64,000 nucleotides of DNA from NCBI RefSeq assembly GCF_001049895.1, contig NZ_CVPE01000006.1, positions 62,001 through 126,000 on the forward strand. Direction: 5' to 3'. Positions 1 through 6,978 of this stretch are shown here, in pieces. This DNA is from Rubeoparvulum massiliense. GTDB lineage: Bacteria > Bacillota > Bacilli > Rubeoparvulales > Rubeoparvulaceae. The position numbers and the translations under genes were made by a program. The notes beneath the pieces are model-generated. The model saw only the letters and a list, made by a program, of their open reading frames with translations. It was not told the origin of the DNA and made no database searches. Position 1 is the stretch's first letter, and every line of letters begins with the position of its first letter.

Positions 1-1
1 A

Positions 2-88
2 CTGTTCGGGATTATCCTCATCTTCGTCGGGGTCTTGGCGTTGGAGCGGAGGGTGCCATTATTCCCAAGAAAAGCCGAAGCTTCCTAG
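2..88 (+). CDS. C-terminal end of a membrane protein (5' truncated by window)
   Basis: Reading frame 2 is open from the window edge to a TAG at 86-88 and encodes a hydrophobic segment (LFGIILIFVGVLALE) followed by a short basic tail ending in RKAEAS. This looks like the last transmembrane helix and cytoplasmic tail of an integral membrane protein, for example a drug/metabolite transporter. The family cannot be told from 28 residues. The stop codon lies inside the left arm of a terminator hairpin, which supports this being the true gene end. Confidence 0.45.
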   Translation: MFGIILIFVGVLALERRVPLFPRKAEAS

Positions 89-120
89 GCATGAGTACCC
101 TAGAAGCTTCGGCTTTTGAT
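71..120 (+). terminator. Rho-independent terminator overlapping the end of the first gene
   Basis: The left arm (71-88, AAAGCCGAAGCTTCCTAG) pairs with the right arm (100-116) with one bulged base, and is followed by a short T-rich stretch. The A-rich 5' side and T-rich 3' side would let it act in both directions, so it may also serve the convergent gene at 221-949. Confidence 0.75.
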
Positions 121-220
121 TTTGCAGAGTAGGAGCTAGAAACCTAGAAGACATTGGGGCTTGAGGGAGTGAAGTACACCCCAAATATTAGACATCAAAT
201 CTAATGTTTGGAGGTGCATT

Positions 221-949
221 TCAATTTTTACTTTTTGACAGGCGGTGTAGGAGCTTTTTCACTTGGGTCAGTTGGGCTTGTGTTGGTGTATTCTTCGCTT
301 GATAATGCAAGATGTACCGAGATAGTTGCTCTGGTTGGTTGAAGAAGGGAACATGAACCTGTTTAATATTCAGCTCACAGTTAGGATTGGCAATGTAGAC
401 GATCCCTTCAATCCAAAGTGAGAGCTTCTGTTCCTTCATGTTCTGGGAGAGTAACCAGACCTGATTCTTCATCTGAAGGATGGGGTTTCGGACCATTTTA
501 CGAGTCTGCTCACCCTTGGGACCGCGCTTCACCTGCTGCCACTCCTGAGCATCAGCAGAACCTGAGAGCTTACCGCTATGATTCTTCACTTCCACTGCGA
601 AGACCCCATTCTCGCCAACGATAACCAGATCAATCTCTGATTTTTGCCCCTGGTAAGAGACGGGAACAGAGCGATAGATTTCGTAGGAAGCAGGAAGCGA
701 CTTTAAGAACTTCGCCGTCTCCACCTCTCCCTCAATGCCTGCTCGATAGATTTTATACTGCCGCGAATAGCGGGCAGCCACAATCAATGGTAGAAGGGCA
801 AGCAAATGAAAGCCCCAGTGAAGTTGGAACTGCTGTGTAAAGTATAGAACAATATAGATGATGGTTGGTAATGTCCACAGTATTGCACGATTCCGTGCCT
901 GGTGGGCATTTTTCTTTAGGTGTTTACTGCCTTGATGAAGTTTGGCCAT
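221..949 (-). CDS. NERD-domain (nuclease-related) membrane-anchored protein
   Basis: 242 residues. Two hydrophobic segments at about 23-37 and 46-60 suggest a membrane anchor, followed by a NERD domain at about 70-185. The NERD hallmarks are visible: the GIEGE start with Glu74, Asp107 in the EIDLVIV strand, and Glu120-Val-Lys122 in FAVEVKN. These are the acidic and lysine residues of the PD-(D/E)XK-like nuclease core. NERD proteins are widespread in Bacillales and their cellular role is mostly unknown; DNA or RNA processing is inferred from the fold. The basic N-terminus (residues 1-20) would face the cytoplasm. The gene stands alone, convergent with the gene fragment at the window start. Confidence 0.85.
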   Translation of the reverse strand: MAKLHQGSKHLKKNAHQARNRAILWTLPTIIYIVLYFTQQFQLHWGFHLLALLPLIVAARYSRQYKIYRAGIEGEVETAKFLKSLPASYEIYRSVPVSYQGQKSEIDLVIVGENGVFAVEVKNHSGKLSGSADAQEWQQVKRGPKGEQTRKMVRNPILQMKNQVWLLSQNMKEQKLSLWIEGIVYIANPNCELNIKQVHVPFFNQPEQLSRYILHYQAKNTPTQAQLTQVKKLLHRLSKSKN

Positions 950-1230
950 GGGAAGCCTCCTGGGAAATGGTGATAGATTGTAGGGTTAGTATAGCATGTT
1001 GGGTGGGGAGGGGGAAGGGAGAGGGTGGTAGAAATGAGGAAATCTTGATTGCTGTGGGGGATTGGGGGATACTAGGGAGTAGGAAAACGTAAGGATTCAT
1101 GTGGTGATGAGTTATGAAAGCGTTATAGTGTACCGTTAATGATGATATAGATAAGATTGCTGTGTCGTTATCTTTTAGACTAACAGAGTAAACAGACACA
1201 AGAGCTCAAATTAATATAATCCAATACACT

Positions 1231-1253
1231 TAACACTATGTCCGTGTTATAAT
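1231..1253 (+). promoter_or_regulatory. Possible promoter with an overlapping inverted repeat, upstream of the DUF3870 gene
   Basis: A TATAAT (1248-1253) lies about 45 bases before the start of the gene at 1299. It is overlapped by a perfect 6-bp inverted repeat, TAACAC (1231-1236) and GTGTTA (1244-1249). No good -35 is seen, so activator dependence or a weak promoter is possible. The rest of the 950-1298 gap is GT-rich and G-rich (960-1090), shows no convincing gene, and must also hold the promoter of the divergent NERD gene. Confidence 0.35.
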
Positions 1254-1298
1254 ATACCCAACATTTCTCCATTAAGTTCTAAGAAGGGAAGGTGTTAC

Positions 1299-1646
1299 AT
1301 GTCCATTGAAATAAAAGATAGTTATGTGCTTGTGGCAGGTTTTGCACAACTGCCCAAGGGTACTCCAGTGTTCGAATTGCAGAAGACCATCGGGTGTATT
1401 CTGATCGTTGATACAGAGAATGATGTGGTTATCCATTCTACATTCACTTTCTTACAGCCATTAACAAATCATTTTATCGGAGCATTGCTCCAAGGGAAAT
1501 CACTACAGAAGATCGATGAGATTATTACTGAGATCGAGAACCGCTTTATTGTTCCTCCCCAGAAGGCAGTGATCCAAGCAATGATTGCAGCGAATAAAAG
1601 CTACCAAGAAAAAATTTTTGATCAAAAAGAAAACGCTTGCAAATGA
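1299..1646 (+). CDS. DUF3870-family protein
   Basis: 115 residues, preceded by a purine-rich ribosome binding site (AAGGGAAGGTG). The pattern of an N-terminal strand pair (YVLVAGFAQLP), IGCILIVDTEND, and a central F..LLQGKSL segment resembles DUF3870, a small family often found beside catabolic or regulatory genes in Firmicutes. No catalytic residues can be named. Its last codons contain the cre-like site and -35 element of the following homogentisate operon, so the two units are closely packed. The last eight residues (DQKENACK) look like a tail outside the domain. Assignment is by memory of the family pattern. Confidence 0.6.
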   Translation: MSIEIKDSYVLVAGFAQLPKGTPVFELQKTIGCILIVDTENDVVIHSTFTFLQPLTNHFIGALLQGKSLQKIDEIITEIENRFIVPPQKAVIQAMIAANKSYQEKIFDQKENACK

Positions 1647-1664
1647 CAGAAAATTCGATATAAT
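1626..1664 (+). promoter_or_regulatory. Sigma-A promoter with overlapping cre-like (CcpA) site for the homogentisate operon
   Basis: -35 TTGCAA (1637-1642) and -10 TATAAT (1659-1664) are 16 bases apart. A cre-like palindrome AAAGAAAACGCTTGCAAA (1626-1643) matches the WWTGNAARCGNWWWCAWW consensus at 16 of 18 positions and covers the -35. Binding of CcpA-HPr(Ser-P) here would block RNA polymerase, giving glucose repression of aromatic catabolism. This is inferred from the site position. The promoter lies inside the 3' end of the DUF3870 gene. Confidence 0.7.
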
Positions 1665-1689
1665 TTAATTGACAACATAAAGCTAGTGT

Positions 1690-1818
1690 GAAACTGGAAT
1701 ATCTACCGAGGGAAGGACATGAGCTGAACCTCAATCAGTAGATATACAGCCAGTAGCGATAGAAGAGATTAAAATGAAGTTTTTCTTCGTTTAATTTTCT
1801 ATTGCTGCTGGTTTTTTT
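1690..1818 (+). ncRNA. Candidate cis-acting leader RNA (riboswitch or antiterminator type), class not recognised
   Basis: Transcription from the promoter at 1637-1664 would give a leader of about 180 nt. The first structure is a closed stem: ATATCTAC (1699-1706) pairs with GTAGATAT (1738-1745), enclosing GAGG (1708-1711)/CCTC (1729-1732). ACTGG (1693-1697) can extend this stem by pairing with CCAGT (1750-1754), which is also the base of the terminator 5' arm. The two states are therefore mutually exclusive: the extended stem would prevent termination. It does not show the conserved motifs of T-box, FMN, TPP, SAM, purine, lysine, glycine, preQ1 or ykkC leaders known to me. Ligand or protein partner is unknown. 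Confidence 0.5.
1750..1818 (+). terminator. Intrinsic terminator (attenuator) in the leader of the homogentisate operon
   Basis: CCAGTAGCGATAGAA (1750-1764) pairs with TTCTATTGCTGCTGG (1797-1811) over 15 bp with two G-U pairs. A second, coaxial stem follows inside (1769-1779 with 1785-1794). Seven T residues (1812-1818) follow the base. It lies after the promoter and 35 bases before the first gene start, so it can only act as an attenuator. Confidence 0.85.
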
Positions 1819-1853
1819 GTTTGCAAATTTAATTAATCGAGGAGGTTTTCGAG

Positions 1854-2894
1854 ATGGAGTTCGGTTTGTTTACGGTATTTGATAACTATAAAAATTATAA
1901 GGAAGGCTTTGAACGAACACCGGAACAGCTCTTAAATGAGGTATTAGAGCAGTCCATTCTAGCAGATCGTTTAGGATATGATGCTACTTGGTTTGCGGAG
2001 CACCATTTTAGTGAGTATGGAATATTAACCACTCCTCAAACATTTTTTGCAGTTGTAGCGGCAAAAACTCAGAATATCCGTCTAGGTACCGCTATTGTTA
2101 CACTACCTTTTAAAAATCCAATTCAAGTTGCTGAGGATTATGCATTACTGGATGTGTTAAGTAATGGACGCTTAAATCTAGGCTTAGGTAGCGGCTATCT
2201 TCCCCATGAGTTCGCAGGATTTAATGTGGATGGGAAGGATAAGGCATTGCGGTTTAATGATTCTCTTGCAGTAATTGAAAAAGCGTGGAAAGGGGAAAGG
2301 TTCTCACACCAAGGAGATTATTATCAATTTACAGACATCAAGCTGGAAGTCATACCAAAACAGAAAGAAGTACCGCTCTGGATCGGAACATTGAGCAATC
2401 TTGGTGCTAGCTATGTTGGCAAGATGGGTTATAGCATTAGTGGTGTTCCTTATGTAGCTTGTAACTCTATTTCTGAGCTAAAAGAGATTATCGACAATTA
2501 TAAAGAAAATTACCGTCGAGCAGGCCATGATGAAGAAAAAATTACAGTCTCTTTAGCTCTTCATACCTATGTTGCAGAAACAAGGGAAGAAGCGATAGCA
2601 ACAGCGAAGCCACACTTAGATCTCTATCTAGATACAAGAATGTATGGGAAGAGTGCAAAGTATGAAGATTTACGAGACCGAGAGCAAGTTTTAATTGGAG
2701 CGCCAGAAGATGTTATCACCATGTTGAAGAAATACCAGGAAGCAGGCTGTGACCACATTATGATGTTGATGAATTTTGGGGGATTACCACATGAAAAAGT
2801 GATAAAATCCATGGAACTTGTAGCCCAAAAAGTGATGCCAGCATTTCAAAAATCTCAAACAAAAAAAGAACTGGCTACAACAACAAAAGGGTAA
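1854..2894 (+). CDS. LLM-class flavin-dependent monooxygenase, first gene of the homogentisate operon
   Basis: 346 residues of the bacterial luciferase-like TIM-barrel family: N-terminal EFGLFTVFDNY, the typical ADRLGYDATWFAEHHF strand-helix, LGTAIVTLPFKNPIQVAED, NGRLNLGLGSGY, and a C-terminal AGCDHIMMLMNFGGLPHE. Such enzymes use reduced FMN supplied by a separate reductase to hydroxylate or oxidise organic substrates. The next gene is an NAD(P)H:FMN reductase 18 bases away, so the pair probably forms a two-component monooxygenase. Its substrate is unknown; an aromatic acid feeding homogentisate is an inference from context. A clear AGGAGG site precedes the ATG. Confidence 0.85.
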   Translation: MEFGLFTVFDNYKNYKEGFERTPEQLLNEVLEQSILADRLGYDATWFAEHHFSEYGILTTPQTFFAVVAAKTQNIRLGTAIVTLPFKNPIQVAEDYALLDVLSNGRLNLGLGSGYLPHEFAGFNVDGKDKALRFNDSLAVIEKAWKGERFSHQGDYYQFTDIKLEVIPKQKEVPLWIGTLSNLGASYVGKMGYSISGVPYVACNSISELKEIIDNYKENYRRAGHDEEKITVSLALHTYVAETREEAIATAKPHLDLYLDTRMYGKSAKYEDLRDREQVLIGAPEDVITMLKKYQEAGCDHIMMLMNFGGLPHEKVIKSMELVAQKVMPAFQKSQTKKELATTTKG

Positions 2895-2912
2895 ACCTTT
2901 GAAAGGAGAAAG

Positions 2913-3467
2913 ATGATGGAGCTTCTCGGTATCTCCGGTACAATTGTTGGCGTAAAAACAGCTATTCTCGTCCAAACCGTTCTAGATGAAGTAAAGAAAC
3001 AACATCCTGAGATTAAAACAAAAATGTTAGATCTAAGGGATTATGACCTGCAGTTCTGTGATGGCAGAAGTGTGAGCGATTATAACGAGGACACTAGGCT
3101 AGTCATTCAAGCAGTGACTGAAGCTGATTTTTATCTAATTGGCACACCGGTTTTCAATTGTTCCATTCCTGCCCCATTAAAAAACCTCATTGATCTAATC
3201 CAACCAACAGTTTTTCGTCATAAGGTGATGGGCTTTGTCGCTAATGGTGGAACATACCAACACTATTTAATGATTGAAAATCAATTGAAGCCCATTGCTT
3301 CTTACTTACGTGCTTATATTGCACCAAGCTATGTCTATGCCAACGTGAGTCATTTCAATGAGCATAACGAGATCGATGATTTGGAGATTGTAACACGTAT
3401 TCAACACTTAGCAGATGAATTGGTTCATATGCAAAAGAGGCTGGGTCAACCACTGGTTACACAATGA
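2913..3467 (+). CDS. NAD(P)H-dependent FMN reductase, flavodoxin-like fold
   Basis: 184 residues. The N-terminal GISGTIVGVKTA loop is the phosphate-binding loop of the NADPH-dependent FMN reductase family (SsuE/ArsH-type). IGTPVFNCSIPAPLKNLIDL at about residues 75-95 is the family's flavin-side signature. It would provide reduced FMN to the flavin monooxygenase encoded just upstream. The start is either of two adjacent ATGs (2913 or 2916) after an AAAGGAG site. Length agrees with SsuE-like reductases. Role in aromatic catabolism is inferred from operon position. Confidence 0.85.
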   Translation: MMELLGISGTIVGVKTAILVQTVLDEVKKQHPEIKTKMLDLRDYDLQFCDGRSVSDYNEDTRLVIQAVTEADFYLIGTPVFNCSIPAPLKNLIDLIQPTVFRHKVMGFVANGGTYQHYLMIENQLKPIASYLRAYIAPSYVYANVSHFNEHNEIDDLEIVTRIQHLADELVHMQKRLGQPLVTQ

Positions 3468-3505
3468 AAAGACTATAATTCACTAATTAGAAGGGAAGTG
3501 ATTGA

Positions 3506-4462
3506 ATGAAAGGTCTACCAAGCCTTCACGCCTTTTTAAGCCACTTGATCGATTATGCAGGCCTTTTTCCACCTGCCAATTTAGAATTAGATGCTGCCAT
3601 TCAAAATCACTTCAAATATGTTACGAGTGAAGATTCGTGGATATTGGGCCCATTCATTATCCCAATTACGAAAATCCATGAGCTTCAAGCCTATGCAGAT
3701 TTATATAAAGATCATCAAGTACTAAGACTCTCAGTTGTCGGTCGTAAAAGTGGAACAGAAGCTGAGTGCTTACTTCAACTTCAGGAAGATTTAGAACAGA
3801 TTCAATATTTTATGAACCAGCAACAAGATTGGGTAAAGGTTGAAACATTGGAAGTACCCTTGCCACCCATTGTACCAAGTCAGTATTTACTACAGAAAAT
3901 GATGGATGGGGCAAAGAGGATTGGTGTGAATCTATTCTGCGAGGTAGCTTTTCTTGAAAGAGATGATTGGCACCAATATCTCACCAATAGTATCGAAGCA
4001 ATCACTCATTTCAACGCTACACACCATGAGCCACTAGGTGTAAAAATTCGAACAGGTGGCATAAAAGCAGAGATGATACCGAGTACCAAACAGGTTGCTC
4101 AGGGGATCTCATTATGTAGTCAAAGAAAACTACCACTAAAATTCACGGCAGGATTACATCATCCTATTCGTATGTACAGGGATGAGGTTCATGCGGAAAT
4201 GCATGGTTTCCTCAACATATTCATGGCAAGTATGCTCGCTTATCATTACAGTCTTGATGCCGATGTGATTGAAGATATTATCTCTGATGAACGAGATGAT
4301 CACTTCGTCATCCACGATGATCACTTAGCTTGGAAAGAACTTCACCTTACTTCTCAAGAAGTGAGAGCGCTGCGAAATCAATTTGTTCGATCATTTGGGA
4401 GCTGCAGCTTTGATGAACCAAGAGACGAATTACTGGAACTACTCAATAAAAGGGGGCCATGA
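3506..4462 (+). CDS. Conserved protein of unknown function linked to fumarylacetoacetase
   Basis: 318 residues. I recognise the opening pattern (LIDYAGLFPPANL...A...Y..Y...DSWILGPFIIP) from uncharacterised proteins often encoded beside fumarylacetoacetase, but no function is known to me. Alternating strand-helix blocks, with GVNLFCEVAF, GVKIRTGG and LPLKFTAGLHHP near the expected barrel strand ends, suggest a TIM-barrel-like fold; His and Arg residues in the last two motifs could bind a carboxylated substrate. The TGA at 4460-4462 is one base before the GTG of fumarylacetoacetase, so the two are translationally coupled. The operon lacks a glutathione-type maleylacetoacetate isomerase, leaving that step open for this protein. 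Confidence 0.75.
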   Translation: MKGLPSLHAFLSHLIDYAGLFPPANLELDAAIQNHFKYVTSEDSWILGPFIIPITKIHELQAYADLYKDHQVLRLSVVGRKSGTEAECLLQLQEDLEQIQYFMNQQQDWVKVETLEVPLPPIVPSQYLLQKMMDGAKRIGVNLFCEVAFLERDDWHQYLTNSIEAITHFNATHHEPLGVKIRTGGIKAEMIPSTKQVAQGISLCSQRKLPLKFTAGLHHPIRMYRDEVHAEMHGFLNIFMASMLAYHYSLDADVIEDIISDERDDHFVIHDDHLAWKELHLTSQEVRALRNQFVRSFGSCSFDEPRDELLELLNKRGP

Positions 4463-4463
4463 G

Positions 4464-5765
4464 GTGAAATCATTTATTGCTGTGGATGAAAAATCTCACT
4501 TTCCGATTCAAAATCTACCATATGGTATATTTAGCAAGCAAGATGATCCACATCTTCGAGTAGGAGTAGCGATTGGCGATTATGTACTGGATTTATCCAT
4601 TCTTGAAGATAAGGGCTTCTATAAAGATGCGTTGGATCAGAATACGAGGGTATTTAATCGTTCTACACTTAATCCCTTGATGGAGCTTGGCCGAGATGTC
4701 TGGCGTAAAGTACGGAAAATTACGCAACAGTTACTGTCAGCTGATGAATCCCAACTCCGAGACAATATGGAGTTGCGTAAACAAGTACTTGTTCCAATGG
4801 AGAGTGTGAAACTCCATCTACCCGTCACCATTGGTGATTACACCGATTTTTATGCTTCGAAAGAGCATGCAATGAATGTAGGTACGATGTTTCGTGGGAA
4901 AGAGCATGCATTGATGCCGAACTGGGTCTATCTACCTGTGGGATACCACGGGAGAGCTAGTTCAGTTGTTCTCAGTGGCACTCGCATTCGCCGGCCTTGG
5001 GGTCAGATTAAATTAGCGGATCATCCGCCTATTTTTGCACCATGTAGACAGCTAGATTTTGAATTGGAAATCGGTTTTATTATGGGCACTGGAAATAAGC
5101 AAGGAGAACCGATTCCGATTGCAGAGGCTGAAGAACATCTCTTTGGAGCGGTATTGCTCAATGATTGGAGTGCCCGTGATATTCAGTCATGGGAGTACCA
5201 GCCACTGGGTCCCTTCTTAGGAAAAAATTTTGCTACTTCTATCTCTCCTTGGGTAATTCCTTTGGAAGCATTGGAACATTTTCGTGTCCAAGGACCCGTT
5301 CAAGATCCTGAGCCACTAGAGTATCTGCAACAAGGGCAACCAGGTTCATTTCACATTCAACTTGAAGTGCATCTCCGAAGTAAAGCGATGAATCATGCAA
5401 AACCAATCAGTGCAACCAATTATCGCTATTTATATTGGAGCATCGCTCAACAGATTGCTCATCATACTATTGGTGGATGTAATCTGAATCCTGGTGACTT
5501 ACTCGCTTCAGGTACCATTAGTGGACCCGAAAAAGAGACAAGGGGTAGCATGTTAGAATTAACCTGGCGAGGCGATGAACCGATCCACATCAATGAGGAA
5601 GAGACAAGGGAATGGCTGGAAGATGGAGATGAGCTAATCCTCACAGGATGGTGTCAAGGTGAGGGCTATCGTGTGGGCTTTGGCGAAGTGGTAGGAATCA
5701 TAGAACCAGCCCTAGCGAAGGATGAGGTCTTACGGAAGAAGGCTGTAACTGAGAATCATAAATAG
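4464..5765 (+). CDS. fahA: Fumarylacetoacetase
   Basis: 433 residues from the GTG at 4464. This start is preferred over in-frame ATGs further upstream because AGGGGG lies at the right distance and the protein then begins with the family-typical KSFIAVDE.SHFPIQNLPYG. It hydrolyses fumarylacetoacetate to fumarate and acetoacetate, the last step of tyrosine/homogentisate degradation. Visible active-site motifs: GDYTDFYASKEHAMNVG (metal Asp and catalytic His), LDFELEIGF (metal Glu pair), LNDWSARDIQ (metal Asp), LGPFLGKNF and ASGTISGPE (substrate loop). Length matches the single-domain-plus-SH3-like N-terminal family. Cytoplasmic. Confidence 0.95.
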   Translation: MKSFIAVDEKSHFPIQNLPYGIFSKQDDPHLRVGVAIGDYVLDLSILEDKGFYKDALDQNTRVFNRSTLNPLMELGRDVWRKVRKITQQLLSADESQLRDNMELRKQVLVPMESVKLHLPVTIGDYTDFYASKEHAMNVGTMFRGKEHALMPNWVYLPVGYHGRASSVVLSGTRIRRPWGQIKLADHPPIFAPCRQLDFELEIGFIMGTGNKQGEPIPIAEAEEHLFGAVLLNDWSARDIQSWEYQPLGPFLGKNFATSISPWVIPLEALEHFRVQGPVQDPEPLEYLQQGQPGSFHIQLEVHLRSKAMNHAKPISATNYRYLYWSIAQQIAHHTIGGCNLNPGDLLASGTISGPEKETRGSMLELTWRGDEPIHINEEETREWLEDGDELILTGWCQGEGYRVGFGEVVGIIEPALAKDEVLRKKAVTENHK

Positions 5766-5788
5766 TTTGATGAGGAGGGCTTCGATTC

Positions 5789-6952
5789 ATGGCAAGGTAT
5801 CATCAAATGGGAACAATCCCGCAAAAAAGGCACTCGGTTTTTCGAAAAGAGGATCAAACCTTATATCGAGAGCAAGTCATGGGTACGAAAGGATTTTCAG
5901 GTATTCAATCGATCCTGTATCATCAACATCCTCCGACCCAGTTTTTCAAATCTAGTTTATTTGGTCATTGCAGTATAGAGTTCGAAGAGCCAAGTGTACT
6001 TCGCCCACGTCACTTTTATACGGATCGTGTAAACAAAAAGCTCCATGATGCTGTGATGGGAAGGGAATACATCCTTGGGAATGAAGATTTGTTCATTGGG
6101 GTTGTTAATCCTACGGAGTCGATGGAGTATTTTTACCGTAATAGTAATGGCGATGAACTTCTGTTTGTTCATCGTGGTACGGGAAAAATTGAGTCAATAT
6201 TCGGAACTCTTCACTATCAACCTGGCGACTATCTTGTGATTCCTATTGGTACCATTTATCGCATAGAACCGACCACAGAGGATTCGAAGTTTCTGGTAAT
6301 TGAGACGAATAGTTGGATTACAACACCTAAGAGATACAGAAATGAGTTTGGTCAACTCCTTGAGCATAGTCCTTTCTGCGAAAGAGATATCCACGGTCCT
6401 GAAAAGCTTGTCACCCATACAGAACAGGGAGAGTACGAGGTTCGAACAAAGTCAGGAGAGTATCTACATTCCCATTTTTATGAGCATCATCCTCTTGATG
6501 TTGTAGGTTGGGATGGTTTCTTATATCCTTGGAAACTCAATATAGCTGACTTTGAGCCTATTACAGGGCGTATTCATCAGCCACCACCTGTTCATCAGAC
6601 CTTTGAAGGTCATAATTTTGTTGTTTGCTCATTTGTTCCACGCTTATATGATTATCATCCTGAGGCCATTCCTGCACCTTTCTATCATAGCAATATTGAT
6701 AGTGATGAGGTTTTGTATTACGTGGAAGGAAATTTTATGAGTCGGAAGGGAATTCAAGCAGAATCGCTGACACTTCACCCAGCTGGTATTCCCCATGGTC
6801 CACATCCAGGAAAAGTGGAAGAGAGTATCGGTAAGAAAGAGACTTTCGAGCTTGCTGTGATGATTGATACATTTCGTCCTTTAAAGGTTGTTCAAACGGA
6901 GCAGCAACTTGAAGATGGAGGCTATCAATATAGCTGGCTTGAGAAACGCTAG
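5789..6952 (+). CDS. hmgA: Homogentisate 1,2-dioxygenase
   Basis: 387 residues, shorter than the roughly 440 of human and pseudomonad enzymes but typical of the Gram-positive branch. It opens the ring of homogentisate with O2 and Fe(II) to give maleylacetoacetate. Cupin strands are visible; iron-ligand regions are FYHSNIDSDEVLYYVEG (His and acidic residues) and GIPHGPHPG (His), equivalent to YHRNCMSE and TPHGP of the human enzyme. It follows fumarylacetoacetase by 23 bases with a GAGGAGG site. Together with the upstream genes it forms a homogentisate degradation operon; no 4-hydroxyphenylpyruvate dioxygenase is present in the window. Confidence 0.95.
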   Translation: MARYHQMGTIPQKRHSVFRKEDQTLYREQVMGTKGFSGIQSILYHQHPPTQFFKSSLFGHCSIEFEEPSVLRPRHFYTDRVNKKLHDAVMGREYILGNEDLFIGVVNPTESMEYFYRNSNGDELLFVHRGTGKIESIFGTLHYQPGDYLVIPIGTIYRIEPTTEDSKFLVIETNSWITTPKRYRNEFGQLLEHSPFCERDIHGPEKLVTHTEQGEYEVRTKSGEYLHSHFYEHHPLDVVGWDGFLYPWKLNIADFEPITGRIHQPPPVHQTFEGHNFVVCSFVPRLYDYHPEAIPAPFYHSNIDSDEVLYYVEGNFMSRKGIQAESLTLHPAGIPHGPHPGKVEESIGKKETFELAVMIDTFRPLKVVQTEQQLEDGGYQYSWLEKR

Positions 6953-6978
6953 TCAGTTAAATGTGGGAGTGAGATGGG

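Noticed and set aside
221-949. NERD protein as part of a defence island
   Set aside because: No restriction, Abi, toxin-antitoxin or other defence genes are adjacent; NERD proteins are common as single chromosomal genes.
1690-1818. HutP-type or T-box antiterminator
   Set aside because: UAG triplets are present (1739, 1754, 1760) but not with the regular 4-base spacing HutP uses, and no T-box GGTGG/ACCGCG element is found.
4383-4463. Longer ATG start for fumarylacetoacetase
   Set aside because: The added 27 residues run out of frame over the end of the upstream gene and do not look like the family; the GTG at 4464 has a proper ribosome binding site and the typical N-terminus.
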